A DNA stretch of 64,000 nt, taken from assembly GCF_013369485.1 (NCBI RefSeq), contig NZ_JABWEB010000021.1:1-64000 (forward strand), given 5' to 3'. Numbering within the stretch: position 1 is the stretch's first letter; each line of letters begins with the position of its first letter. The position numbers and the translations under genes are program-made. The notes beneath the pieces are model-generated. The model worked only from the letters and a program-made list of their open reading frames with translations. It did not search any database and was not told where the DNA came from. Positions 56,459 to 64,000 of the stretch are shown one piece after another. This DNA comes from Massilia sp. BJB1822. GTDB lineage: Bacteria; Pseudomonadota; Gammaproteobacteria; Burkholderiales; Burkholderiaceae_D.

Positions 56459-58576
56459 ATGACAAATTTCGATCTTGAGTATGAAATTCTGATCAAAAAC
56501 CTGAAGTCGGAGTTCTTGAGCTGCAAGCGCTGGGAGCTGTACTGCGCGACCAATAATATCGATATGGCGAGCGACGTCGCCTGGCTTAGGACGCAACAGG
56601 ATAACTACCGCGAGCATTTGCAGGATCTGCGGCGCTTCGTGCGCTCCAATTTCCGCCTGTTCGATGCGCGCAGTATTTCCTCGCTGGCCGGTATTCCGAC
56701 CCAGCTGATGGACGATGAAGAGCGCCTCATGCACCGCATCTGGATGGGCGGCCCGCTGCCCGCGATCGCCGTCAGCGCTATCGAGCAGTGGCAGGGCGCG
56801 ATCGACGAGGTGGAGGCGGCCAACGCTTTCCGCTACCAGGTGGTGCTGTGGGTGTGGGATGCGGCTCAGCTGCGCGCCGATCCCCTGTTCGCGGCCGAGC
56901 CGGAAGAGGCGCCCTATGCGCTGGGCAGCTACGCCATCGGCGCGCGGCGCTATCCGGTGCGCAGCCTGCGCGCCCTGGCCGCCAGCCACTGCGGCGAGCA
57001 TCTGGCCTATCTGGAAGAGCTGCACGAAAAGCGCTACTACGTGAACCTGGCCGATTTCTTCCGCCTGCTGATCCTGCGCGAATACGGCGGCATTTACCTG
57101 GACGTGGACACCATCCCGTACAAGTCGGCCACCATCTTCCTGACCAAGCCGGAAGTGCCGGACTATCTGGACTTCCGCATCGAACCGGCGTCGGGCGAAA
57201 TCCGCCAGTACGCCGTCAGCTGGCTGAACCTGTTCAAGGACGAAAACGGCATGCTGGTGGCGAAGAAGGGCAATGCCTCGGTGCGCAAGATGGTGCGCGA
57301 GATGACGGCCAATTTCAGCATCATCAGCGGCAATATTCCGGACAAGGCCTCGGTGCGTTCCAAGGATTACGCCTCGGCCCTGCACGACGCCACTTATGGG
57401 GTATGGCAGAAGGAGATCGGCCACGCCTTCCTCAGCTATGGCGAGATGGAGACGCACCATTCGGTGCTGTACGACGAACGCCAGGAAACCACCATCTGCG
57501 GCCTGCTCGGCATGCGCCTGGTGCTCGATGCGATCACCTGCGCCCCCATGCCGCTCAACGCAGAAGAGCAGGCTGGCTATGACAGCTGCATGCACGCCCT
57601 GCAGCAACGCGACTGGATACTGGACGATATCCTGGAGCTGGAGCAGCTCGGCCAGGTGACGCATATCGAGGAAGTGCCGCGCATGGCTTACGCGCCGCAG
57701 CTGCGCGCCCAGCCCGAGAGCTGCCACTACTATTCCTTCCTCTCGCACGATCGCAAGCTGGACAAGGTCAACACCCTGTTTTCCGCCTACCTGATGGCGA
57801 AGAATGGCGCGGTGATACGGCGCGGCGACTTCTGGCGCGCCACGCGCGGCCAGTCGCGCCTGGGCGAGGAGGCGGTGCCCACCACCCAGCTGGCCGGCTT
57901 GCTGGCTTGCGGCGAATCCTCGGCGCGCATCGCCACGCCCCTGCTCAAGGCCAGCAACTGCGCCAACTTCGTGCCCGGCAGCGTGGTGGCGGAAAAGCAC
58001 AAGAACCGCATGGCGGCCCTGCTGTTTTCCACCAGCTACCTGGAATACTGCTCCTTCAACAACAAACTGAACCTGCCCCTGGTCGAACTGCAAAGGCGGC
58101 AGAATATCGACCAGTACATCGAGCATGTCTACGGCATGTTCGACTATGAGCAGAACTTCACCGGCTTTTTCACCGGCGGCACCATCGCCGAATTCAACCA
58201 GGTGAAGGCCGTGTCCTACTACCGCGATGAAATGAAGCCGATGGACGACGCCTACGATGAATTCATCAGCCGCAATTCCGACGAGTCGGACTACTTCGTC
58301 GCCAGCCTGGCGCTGGAAAGCGAGTACCGCGGCAAAGGCCTGTTCAACACCATGTTTGCCGAGATCGAGCGCCTGGCGCGCGAGAAGGGCAGCCAGCGCA
58401 TCATCCTCACGGTCTGGGAGCAGAGCGAGGCGCTGCGCATTTATCTGAAGAAAGGCTTCAAGGTGTGCGGCCGCTTTGAGTATGCCTACAACCTGTTCTT
58501 CGACCGTCTGAATTTCCTTGAATACGATGTCCGCAAAGACCCTGGAGGAGCGTATGAAAAGCATCGAAGCCATTAA
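56459..58576 (+). CDS. TcdA/TcdB-type glycosyltransferase fused to a GNAT acetyltransferase
   Basis: This 705-aa protein has two parts. The N-terminal region (about 90-400) is a GT-A glycosyltransferase with the DXD motif in YGGIYLDVDTIPYKSAT (D215, D217) and RIWMGGPLP near residue 92. This matches the sugar-binding DXD family that includes the catalytic domains of clostridial large toxins. The C-terminal part (about 395-705) ends in a GNAT domain with the acetyl-CoA motif LESEYRGKGLFNTMF near 616-630 and WEQSEALRIYLKKGFKVCGR. There is no signal peptide. Its end overlaps the PhyH gene by 23 nt. A fused sugar transfer and acylation activity in a small-molecule or protein-modifying pathway is inferred. 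Confidence 0.8.
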   Translation: MTNFDLEYEILIKNLKSEFLSCKRWELYCATNNIDMASDVAWLRTQQDNYREHLQDLRRFVRSNFRLFDARSISSLAGIPTQLMDDEERLMHRIWMGGPLPAIAVSAIEQWQGAIDEVEAANAFRYQVVLWVWDAAQLRADPLFAAEPEEAPYALGSYAIGARRYPVRSLRALAASHCGEHLAYLEELHEKRYYVNLADFFRLLILREYGGIYLDVDTIPYKSATIFLTKPEVPDYLDFRIEPASGEIRQYAVSWLNLFKDENGMLVAKKGNASVRKMVREMTANFSIISGNIPDKASVRSKDYASALHDATYGVWQKEIGHAFLSYGEMETHHSVLYDERQETTICGLLGMRLVLDAITCAPMPLNAEEQAGYDSCMHALQQRDWILDDILELEQLGQVTHIEEVPRMAYAPQLRAQPESCHYYSFLSHDRKLDKVNTLFSAYLMAKNGAVIRRGDFWRATRGQSRLGEEAVPTTQLAGLLACGESSARIATPLLKASNCANFVPGSVVAEKHKNRMAALLFSTSYLEYCSFNNKLNLPLVELQRRQNIDQYIEHVYGMFDYEQNFTGFFTGGTIAEFNQVKAVSYYRDEMKPMDDAYDEFISRNSDESDYFVASLALESEYRGKGLFNTMFAEIERLAREKGSQRIILTVWEQSEALRIYLKKGFKVCGRFEYAYNLFFDRLNFLEYDVRKDPGGAYEKHRSH

Positions 58577-59516
58577 TAAAAACAGTATTGGCGAGCGCAA
58601 TCTGTCCACCATCGGCCAGCAGGCGTTCCGCCTGAACGAACGCGCCGGCGGTGAGCCGCTGCGCGTGCTGAGCGAGGCCGATTGGCGCTTCTGGCGCGAG
58701 AACGGCTATATCGTCATCAAAAAAGCGGTCGATGCCGAGCAGGCCGACCGCTTGCAGAAGCTGATGTGGGAGTTCGAGGAGCTGGACCCGGTCGACCCCT
58801 CGACCTGGTATCCGCCGCTCAAATCCCAGCTGCGCAAGACGGAGCTGAGCTTTAACGCCGGCATGATCGAACTGTATAATCACCAGTATCTATGGGATGC
58901 GCGCCAGACCCCGCGCGTGCACCAGGCCTTTGCCGATGTGTGGGGAACCGAGAAGCTGTGGGTTTCCATCGACCGCATGAATTTCAACCTGCCGCCCGAA
59001 CCGGGTTTCGTCTTCAAGAGCTTCATGCACTGGGATTACGACCCCGATACCGACCCGCAGAACGTGCAGGGCGTGCTGGCCGTGAACGACCAGCTGGACG
59101 AGGAGGTGGGCGGCTTTGTCTGCGTGCCGGAGCTCTACCGCAACTACGCCGAATGGCGGCGCGAGCAGCCGGACAATTGGGACTGGTACCGGCCCGACGT
59201 CAGCCAATTCCAGTTCGTGAACGTGTACCTGGAAAAGGGCGATCTGCTGATCTTCAACAGCAAGCTATGCCACGGCATCCGCCAGAACAAGTCCAAGGAC
59301 AAGGTGCGGCTGGCGCAATACATCTCCATGATGCCGGCGCAGGAAGGCAACCAGGCCTTGCGCGACTGGCGCATCCGCTCCTGGAGCGAGCGCCTGGCGC
59401 CGGAAGGCTACAGCCTGCACGGCGATCCGCGCAACTGGGAACAGACCAAGTACCGGCGCGCGGTGTTGACCGCGCTGGGCGAAAAACTGCTGGGACTCAG
59501 TCCCTGGCAAGAGTAA
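58554..59516 (+). CDS. Phytanoyl-CoA dioxygenase-like Fe(II)/2-oxoglutarate enzyme
   Basis: This 320-aa protein belongs to the PhyH family of non-haem iron oxygenases. The facial triad is visible as His and Asp in KSFMHWDYDPDTDPQ near residues 155-169 and a distal His in SKLCHGIRQNKSKDKVRLAQ near 237-256; the following Arg would bind 2-oxoglutarate. The start at 58554 is fixed by GGAGG five nt upstream, although the frame opens earlier inside the previous gene. Bacterial PhyH enzymes often hydroxylate natural products. The overlap with the glycosyltransferase-GNAT gene implies a shared pathway. The substrate is unknown. Confidence 0.85.
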   Translation: MKSIEAINKNSIGERNLSTIGQQAFRLNERAGGEPLRVLSEADWRFWRENGYIVIKKAVDAEQADRLQKLMWEFEELDPVDPSTWYPPLKSQLRKTELSFNAGMIELYNHQYLWDARQTPRVHQAFADVWGTEKLWVSIDRMNFNLPPEPGFVFKSFMHWDYDPDTDPQNVQGVLAVNDQLDEEVGGFVCVPELYRNYAEWRREQPDNWDWYRPDVSQFQFVNVYLEKGDLLIFNSKLCHGIRQNKSKDKVRLAQYISMMPAQEGNQALRDWRIRSWSERLAPEGYSLHGDPRNWEQTKYRRAVLTALGEKLLGLSPWQE

Positions 59517-59558
59517 GACCAAATTCAGTAAACATAGTGGGACAAATCGGAGGAAAGA

Positions 59559-61100
59559 ATGGAGCAGGGATTGCGGGAAAAAGTGGGCCAGCTGTTCATG
59601 GTGGGCTTCGATGCGCTGGAAGCCAATGACAGCATCAAGCGGCTGATTCGGGAAAAGAAAGTGGGCGGGGTTATCCTGTTCCGCCGCAATGTGCACACGC
59701 CGGAGCAGCTCTCCGCCCTGTGCCGCGAACTGCAGGACATCAACGCCGAAGTGAGCGACGAACCGCTGCTGATCGCCCTCGACCAGGAAGGCGGCATGGT
59801 GATGCGCATCGAGCAGGGCGTGACGCCGATTCCGGCCGCCATGGCCTTCCAGGAAGCCGGCTCGGTCCAGGACTGCGAGCAGCTGACCCATATCGGCGCC
59901 GACGAAATGCGCCAGATCGGCATCAATATGCTGCTGGCGCCTGTGCTGGACGTGAACAACAACCGCCTGAATCCCGTGATCGGCGTGCGCTCCTACGGCG
60001 AAGAGCCCGCCACCGTCATCGAGTACGGCATGGCCGCCGTGCGCGGCGTGAAATCGGCGGGCATCGCCGCCACTGCCAAACACTTCCCCGGCCACGGCGA
60101 CACTGCCAGCGACACGCACCACTCCACGGCCCTGGTGCCGCACGATAAGGAGCGCCTGCATGCCGTCGAGCTGGCCCCGTTCCGCGAAGCGATCGCCCAA
60201 GGCGTCGACGCCATCATGACCGCCCACGTGGTCTTCCCCGCGTTCGAAGCCGACACCTCGGTCCCGGCCACGCTGTCCAAAGCGGTGCTGACCGGTTTGC
60301 TGCGCGACGAAATGGGCTATCAGGGCACGGTGATTTCCGACTGCCTGGAAATGGCGGCGATCTCGGAAGGCGTGGGCATCCCGCAGGGCGCTATCTCGAC
60401 CCTGCTGGCCGGCACCGACATCGTGCTGATCTCGCACCGCGAAGCGCAGCAGCACGCCGCCATCGACGCCGTGCTGGAAGCGGTGGAACAGGGCCGCATT
60501 CCGCTGGCGCGCATCGACGAAGCCGCGCGCCGCGTGCACGAGCTGAAAAAAGTGAAAGCCGTGCAGCAGTGGCGCGAGCGCCCCGTCAAACCGCAAGGCC
60601 TGATGCAGCCCGAAGCCATGGCGCTGGCCCGCAAGGTGCAGGCCGACGCCCTGCGCGTGCAAGGCGACTTCCGCCCGCTCGACCCGGCGCAACCGGTCGT
60701 GCTGCTGACCATCGAAGTGCGCTGCCGCAGCGAGATCGATGAAGTGGCCCTGGCGCGCAACAAGGAACCGCGCAGCTCCATGCTGCCGGCCCTGCAGGAA
60801 GCCGGCCTGAATGTGCGCGAATACGCCCTGTCCGCCGAAGCGAAGGAAGAGGAAGTGGCCGAAGCCATCGCCTTTGCCAAAGGCGCGCCGCAGATCGTGG
60901 TCCAGACCTACAACGCCATGCTGGTCGACGGCCAGCAAAAGCTGCTGGCCGCGCTGCCGCACGACAAACTCTGGCTCGTCGCCGGCCGCATGCCCTACGA
61001 CCTCGATCTGGCTCCCGGCGCCGCCGGCCGTCTGGCCGCCTACGGCTGCCGTCCCGCCGCCCTGGTCCCCGTCGTCGCCAAGCTCGCCGGCCAAGCCTAA
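59559..61100 (+). CDS. Glycoside hydrolase family 3, NagZ-like
   Basis: This 513-aa cytoplasmic enzyme (no signal peptide) has a GH3 N-terminal barrel with LLIALDQEGGMVMRIEQGVT near residues 69-88. The NagZ-type histidine motif is KHFPGHGDTASDTHHS near 172-187, and the catalytic nucleophile Asp lies in TVISDCLEMAAI near 258-269. A C-terminal GH3 alpha/beta domain (from about 360) is also present, which classical proteobacterial NagZ lacks. It would release terminal N-acetylglucosamine-like sugars. It follows the PhyH gene by 42 nt in the same direction and probably belongs to that cluster; a general recycling role is the alternative. Confidence 0.88.
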   Translation: MEQGLREKVGQLFMVGFDALEANDSIKRLIREKKVGGVILFRRNVHTPEQLSALCRELQDINAEVSDEPLLIALDQEGGMVMRIEQGVTPIPAAMAFQEAGSVQDCEQLTHIGADEMRQIGINMLLAPVLDVNNNRLNPVIGVRSYGEEPATVIEYGMAAVRGVKSAGIAATAKHFPGHGDTASDTHHSTALVPHDKERLHAVELAPFREAIAQGVDAIMTAHVVFPAFEADTSVPATLSKAVLTGLLRDEMGYQGTVISDCLEMAAISEGVGIPQGAISTLLAGTDIVLISHREAQQHAAIDAVLEAVEQGRIPLARIDEAARRVHELKKVKAVQQWRERPVKPQGLMQPEAMALARKVQADALRVQGDFRPLDPAQPVVLLTIEVRCRSEIDEVALARNKEPRSSMLPALQEAGLNVREYALSAEAKEEEVAEAIAFAKGAPQIVVQTYNAMLVDGQQKLLAALPHDKLWLVAGRMPYDLDLAPGAAGRLAAYGCRPAALVPVVAKLAGQA

Positions 61101-61118
61101 GCCCGCGCCCATAATAGT

Positions 61119-61166
61119 CGAGCCCGTGTCCACCTTGGGGTCAGACCCCAACCGGACACGGGCTCG
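61119..61166. repeat. 48-nt nested palindrome (REP-like)
   Basis: A 13-bp outer stem (CGAGCCCGTGTCC at 61119-61131 with its complement at 61154-61166) encloses TTGGGGTC-A-GACCCCAA (61135-61151), an 8-bp inner stem. There is no terminal T-run, so it is not a classic terminator. The sequence looks like a dispersed intergenic palindrome of Burkholderiales; the first bases of the window (GGTCTGTCCCC) resemble the inner part. Confidence 0.75.
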
Positions 61167-61275
61167 GCTGCAGGTGCCGGCTGTGGTGATCTTTCGATAG
61201 ATTTCTTGCTAGAAATTTCTGCCAGAATGCCATGCGGCGCCTCGAGCACATCTTTGCTGAGTTCGCGCCTCGTGA

Positions 61276-61572
61276 ATGGACAATAACTACCTTCTTATAT
61301 TGCTTGTCGTTGTTCTTTTCGGGCCACCGCTCATTGCGTGGCTTTTGGGCGTTTACTTCATGTTCTTATTCATGCGGAGTCGACGTGGGGCCGGTCCGGG
61401 CGCTGAGTTTCTGGCGGCCATCCTGGGACCGGCAGTACTTGGTGTTCCCCGGCTTATGAGTGAAGATTCGAGAAAGTATCTGAAACGCTTCTATATCTGT
61501 GCCGCCTTCTTTGTCGGCTATCTTGCGTTTTTAGCTTCTGCATTTTATCTGCTGAAATTCATGACGGATTAA
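61276..61572 (+). CDS. Small membrane protein, 98 aa
   Basis: I do not recognise a family. MDNNYLLILLVVVLFGPPLI begins a first hydrophobic helix (about 5-33), followed by a basic stretch (RSRRGAGPG), a weak central hydrophobic part and a final helix (FYICAAFFVGYLAFLASAFY, about 72-91). Codon use is less GC-rich than in the neighbours. There is no good ribosome site before the ATG. A stem-loop follows at 61585. A two-helix inner-membrane protein is likely; function is unknown. Confidence 0.5.
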   Translation: MDNNYLLILLVVVLFGPPLIAWLLGVYFMFLFMRSRRGAGPGAEFLAAILGPAVLGVPRLMSEDSRKYLKRFYICAAFFVGYLAFLASAFYLLKFMTD

Positions 61573-61584
61573 GGACGTCTATCT

Positions 61585-61623
61585 GCCGAGTCCGCCGGAT
61601 GGACATCCGGCAGGCTCGGCTTT
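61585..61623. terminator. Stem-loop between small membrane protein and PEP-CTERM gene
   Basis: GCCGAG (61585-61590) pairs with CTCGGC (61615-61620) and GCCGGAT (61594-61600) with ATCCGGC (61605-61611), with a small internal loop and TTT after. It probably terminates the convergent genes on both sides. Confidence 0.55.
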
Positions 61624-61630
61624 AAGGGAC

Positions 61631-62257
61631 TTAGGATTGGCGGCGGCGTAGAAGGGCCAGCAGGCCGAGGCCGGCCAGTAGCAGGGCGGGCGTGGCCGGT
61701 TCGGGGACGGCGCTGACATTGCCCAGGGCGACGTCGGTGATGCCGGCCAGGTAGCCGTCGCCCTGGCTGCGCAGCTCGAAGCCGGTGAAGTATTCGCCTG
61801 CGGCGGCGCGGAAGCCGAGGAAGCCGAAGCTGCTGCTGCCGTCCGGCAGAGCCAGGCCTTTGAAGTGGTAGCTGGCCAGGTTGGTGGTGATGCTCAGGTC
61901 CACGGTGCCGGCGCTGACGGCGGCGTCGAAGCCGAACAGGGTATAGGACTGGGCGATGCTGCCGCTGATGGGCGACCAGTATTCATTGCTCATCACGGGA
62001 CGCAGGCTGCCGATGCCGAACGTGGCGCCGTTGCCGACGATCAGGTTTTCATCCGACACATAACTTACATCGCCACGCGTGAAGCCGTAGCCGGGATAGT
62101 TGTAGCTGCCGGCGAAGTCGTCGAAATTGCTGCGCTGGGCGATTTGACCGAGGGCGTTGAAGCTGCTGCGCTGCTCGATGCGCAGCACGTCGGCCTTGGC
62201 GCTGGCGGCGCACAGCAACAGGGTGAGGGCGGCGGTCTTGAAGAAGTGTTTCGTCAT
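61631..62257 (-). CDS. PEP-CTERM sorting-domain protein
   Basis: This 208-aa exported protein has a Sec signal peptide (MTKHFFKTAALTLLLCAASA) and a C-terminal sorting tail: VPEPATPALLLAGLGLLALL and then RRRQS. That is the PEP motif, a hydrophobic helix and an Arg cluster recognised by exosortase. The middle is Gly/Ser/Phe-rich and beta-like. Such proteins are made by biofilm- and exopolysaccharide-forming proteobacteria. It lies 14 nt after the phospholipase C gene and is probably co-transcribed. The role is unknown. Confidence 0.88.
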   Translation of the reverse strand: MTKHFFKTAALTLLLCAASAKADVLRIEQRSSFNALGQIAQRSNFDDFAGSYNYPGYGFTRGDVSYVSDENLIVGNGATFGIGSLRPVMSNEYWSPISGSIAQSYTLFGFDAAVSAGTVDLSITTNLASYHFKGLALPDGSSSFGFLGFRAAAGEYFTGFELRSQGDGYLAGITDVALGNVSAVPEPATPALLLAGLGLLALLRRRQS

Positions 62258-62271
62258 TTTGAAGATTCCAA

Positions 62272-64000
62272 TCAGGTGATGGTGAAGGCGACCGGACCGC
62301 CTAGGACGCTGTAGCCGTCGTTATAGAGCAGCCATGCGGTGTAGCTGCCGGGCATCAGCGTGCTGGTGTCGAAGCGCGCGCCGCCGCTGGTCTGCGTGAC
62401 GTACTGCCACAGGAGGGAGCCGGTGGCGCCAGGCGCGCTGCCAGCGCGGTACAGGCCGATCCAGTTTTTGACGCTGGCGCGCGATGCTGGAATGGCGAAG
62501 TCGAATACGACCTGCGTGCCGCGCGCCACCGATGGCGTGGTGGTGACGAAGTGGGTTACTCCGAAATTGACCGCATCGCCCAGCGCCGTGTAGCCGCCGC
62601 GCTGGAAGTACCAGGCCGTGTATTCGCCCACCGCCAGTGCGGCGGTATTGAAATTCAGGCTGCCGCTGGCGCCCGGCGCATAGGCCGAGAGCAGGGCGGG
62701 TTTGGCGGCGCTCGGCGTGACGCCGGCCGCGTAAATGCCGATCCAGTTCTGCGCATCGGCCTTGCCGCCGGGGGCCGCGTAGCTCATGGTCAGCGTGGCG
62801 CCGCGCTGCACGATCTGTGCGCTGGCGCTCAATGCAATGCGGCGGCTGTTGGTGCCGATAACGGGATCGGTGCGCGAAGCCATGCCGGTTTCGACGTGGC
62901 CTGCCACGCGGCGCAGGAACTGGGCGTCGGCATCGCTGGTGATGCTGTAGTCGTACCAGCCAAAGCTGCTGGAGAGGACGCAGCTGAGGCGCAGTTGCTG
63001 GCCTGCCGCCACCGCGTAGCTGGCGGCAGCCGCGCCGTAAGCATTGTCGCTCAGGGTAAAGGTGCAGCCCTTGCCGCCTTCCAGATTGGAGAGCACGATT
63101 TCGATATTGCCCTTGGTGCTGTCATAGTTGACCAGCACTTCCGGCTTGGCGCTGCCGGCGGCGAGGAAGCCGCCCGCCATCTCGCGCAGATAACCGTTCG
63201 GCCCCGTCACCGCCAGGTGGTAGGCGTTGCCGCTCCAGTTCCACACCTCTTTCTCGATCTTCTTGCCCGCTTCCACCGTGTAGTGCCAGGGGCCGTCCGT
63301 GCGCAGCCGCGAATACACGGCGAAGGCGGCGCCGGCCTGGCCCTGGTTGATGAAGGACAGTTCCACCTGGCGGCTGCCGATGACCCGCGCCGGCGAGTGC
63401 AGCGCATAGGGCAGGGCGCAGGCATACTTGGTGCGCGTGACGGTGCGGCAGGGTTCCTGTAGTGGCAGGCTTTGCACGGCGGGCGGCATGGGATAAGGCT
63501 TGCCCGACACCAGCTGATACTCGGTGTTTTTCGGCACGCTGGCCGGCCAGCTGCTGTTCGGCGTGCGGAAGTCGAAGGCCGAGGTCATATCGCCGCAGAC
63601 GGCGCGGCGCCATGGCGAGATATGTTCGGCGGTGACGGCGGCGCGATTCTTTTTCAGGCCCACGCTCAGCCACTCTTCCAGGAAGCGCAGCTTGGAGGTA
63701 TGGTCGAACAGTTGCGAACATACGCGGCCGCCCTTGCTCCATGGCGAAATCACCAGCATCGGCACGCGCGGGCCAAGGCCGACCGGCACGCCGTTATAGT
63801 TTTCATACGCGCCGATATCGGCCAGGGTGGTGCGGCCCATATTCGTATTCAGCGGCGCGACGGGTGGCGGCATATGGTCGAAGAAGCCGTCGTTCTCGTC
63901 GTAGGTAAGCAGGAACACGGTCTTGGACCAGACTTCGGGATTGGCCACCAGGGCCGCCAGCAGGCGTGCCGTCAGGTTCTCGCCCGCGTTCGGCGAATTC
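62272..64000 (-). CDS. Phosphocholine-type phospholipase C, C-terminal part (5' end outside window)
   Basis: The coding frame is open to the right edge, so this is a partial gene of at least 575 codons. The first readable residues, NSPNAGENLTARLL followed by NPEVWSKTVFLLTYDENDGF and FDHMPPP, are the conserved core of PlcH/PlcN-like enzymes of the acid-phosphatase superfamily. VPMLVISPWSKGG follows. One or two DUF756 beta-domains come next (about 205-360 of the readable part), and then two tandem repeats of about 80 residues, each with a (Q/K)NWIG(I/L)Y start and a YTAW...Y core. These repeats are extra to classical PlcH. A Tat signal is expected upstream, beyond the window. It precedes a PEP-CTERM gene. 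Confidence 0.88.
   Translation of the reverse strand, partial: NSPNAGENLTARLLAALVANPEVWSKTVFLLTYDENDGFFDHMPPPVAPLNTNMGRTTLADIGAYENYNGVPVGLGPRVPMLVISPWSKGGRVCSQLFDHTSKLRFLEEWLSVGLKKNRAAVTAEHISPWRRAVCGDMTSAFDFRTPNSSWPASVPKNTEYQLVSGKPYPMPPAVQSLPLQEPCRTVTRTKYACALPYALHSPARVIGSRQVELSFINQGQAGAAFAVYSRLRTDGPWHYTVEAGKKIEKEVWNWSGNAYHLAVTGPNGYLREMAGGFLAAGSAKPEVLVNYDSTKGNIEIVLSNLEGGKGCTFTLSDNAYGAAAASYAVAAGQQLRLSCVLSSSFGWYDYSITSDADAQFLRRVAGHVETGMASRTDPVIGTNSRRIALSASAQIVQRGATLTMSYAAPGGKADAQNWIGIYAAGVTPSAAKPALLSAYAPGASGSLNFNTAALAVGEYTAWYFQRGGYTALGDAVNFGVTHFVTTTPSVARGTQVVFDFAIPASRASVKNWIGLYRAGSAPGATGSLLWQYVTQTSGGARFDTSTLMPGSYTAWLLYNDGYSVLGGPVAFTIT

Noticed and set aside
55151..58612. A 1153-codon open frame on the minus strand
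   Set aside because: It spans the antisense of two recognised genes (MFS and glycosyltransferase-GNAT), and its His/Gln/Arg/Asp-rich composition is that of a shadow frame.

Overview
The window looks like the chromosome of a high-GC betaproteobacterium of the Oxalobacteraceae (Massilia, Duganella, Janthinobacterium type). This rests on the tilS - lysC - tRNA-Ser(GCT) order, GC-rich codon use, a PEP-CTERM protein, and protein families typical of Burkholderiales. The genus is inferred from family resemblance, not from a database search.

Region by region: (1) 1-3030 is core genome: tilS, lysC, and tRNA-Ser(GCT) with a clear promoter. (2) 3016-8409 is a small genomic island in the 3' end of the tRNA. 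It is bounded by a 14-bp direct repeat of the tRNA end and by matching 11-bp tandem repeats just inside each boundary. It carries a wrecked integrase, a lipoprotein related to cholesterol-dependent cytolysins, and a stand-alone PtuA/PtuB (Septu) pair. Its base composition is visibly less GC-rich than its surroundings. (3) 8411-11660 holds uncharacterised small genes around a roughly 108-nt inverted repeat and the 3' stub of a second tRNA; two of the genes are tandem paralogues. (4) 11630-16640 has PHB depolymerase and phasin-like genes behind a frameshifted double-HTH LuxR regulator, then a GH19 lysozyme/chitinase and two membrane proteins. (5) 17205-28577 is a cobalamin riboswitch followed by a tightly overlapping operon. 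It encodes a CbiMNQO cobalt transporter, most of the early-cobalt corrin pathway, and a 2Fe-2S ferredoxin. (6) 28596-31177 holds an O-methyltransferase divergent from a TetR regulator, a small membrane protein and a tandem-domain universal stress protein. (7) 31317-34753 is a blaI - blaR1 - class C beta-lactamase cassette with a BlaI-type operator inside its promoter. (8) 34840-41530 has two LysR regulators, an EamA transporter, an FAD monooxygenase and DNA polymerase II. (9) 41527-52166 is a five-gene operon equivalent to E. coli yehI-L-M-P-Q (DUF4132, MoxR ATPase, DUF5682, VWA, SWIM). (10) 52283-54811 holds a secreted protein, a lipoprotein and an amino-acid permease. (11) 55208-61100 is an unusual cluster: MFS exporter, TcdA/B-type glycosyltransferase fused to GNAT, PhyH dioxygenase and GH3 hydrolase. 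(12) 61119-64000 has a 48-nt perfect palindrome, a small membrane protein, a PEP-CTERM protein, and the 3' part of a phosphocholine-type phospholipase C that runs off the window.

The strongest candidates for something under-described are the CDC-like lipoprotein beside a Septu pair, the BlaR1 sensor whose class D motif reads STFN instead of STFK, the glycosyltransferase-GNAT/PhyH/GH3/MFS cluster, and the divergent small genes that share inverted leaders and an 18-bp motif. All functional statements are inferred from motifs recognised by eye; no alignment or search was run.
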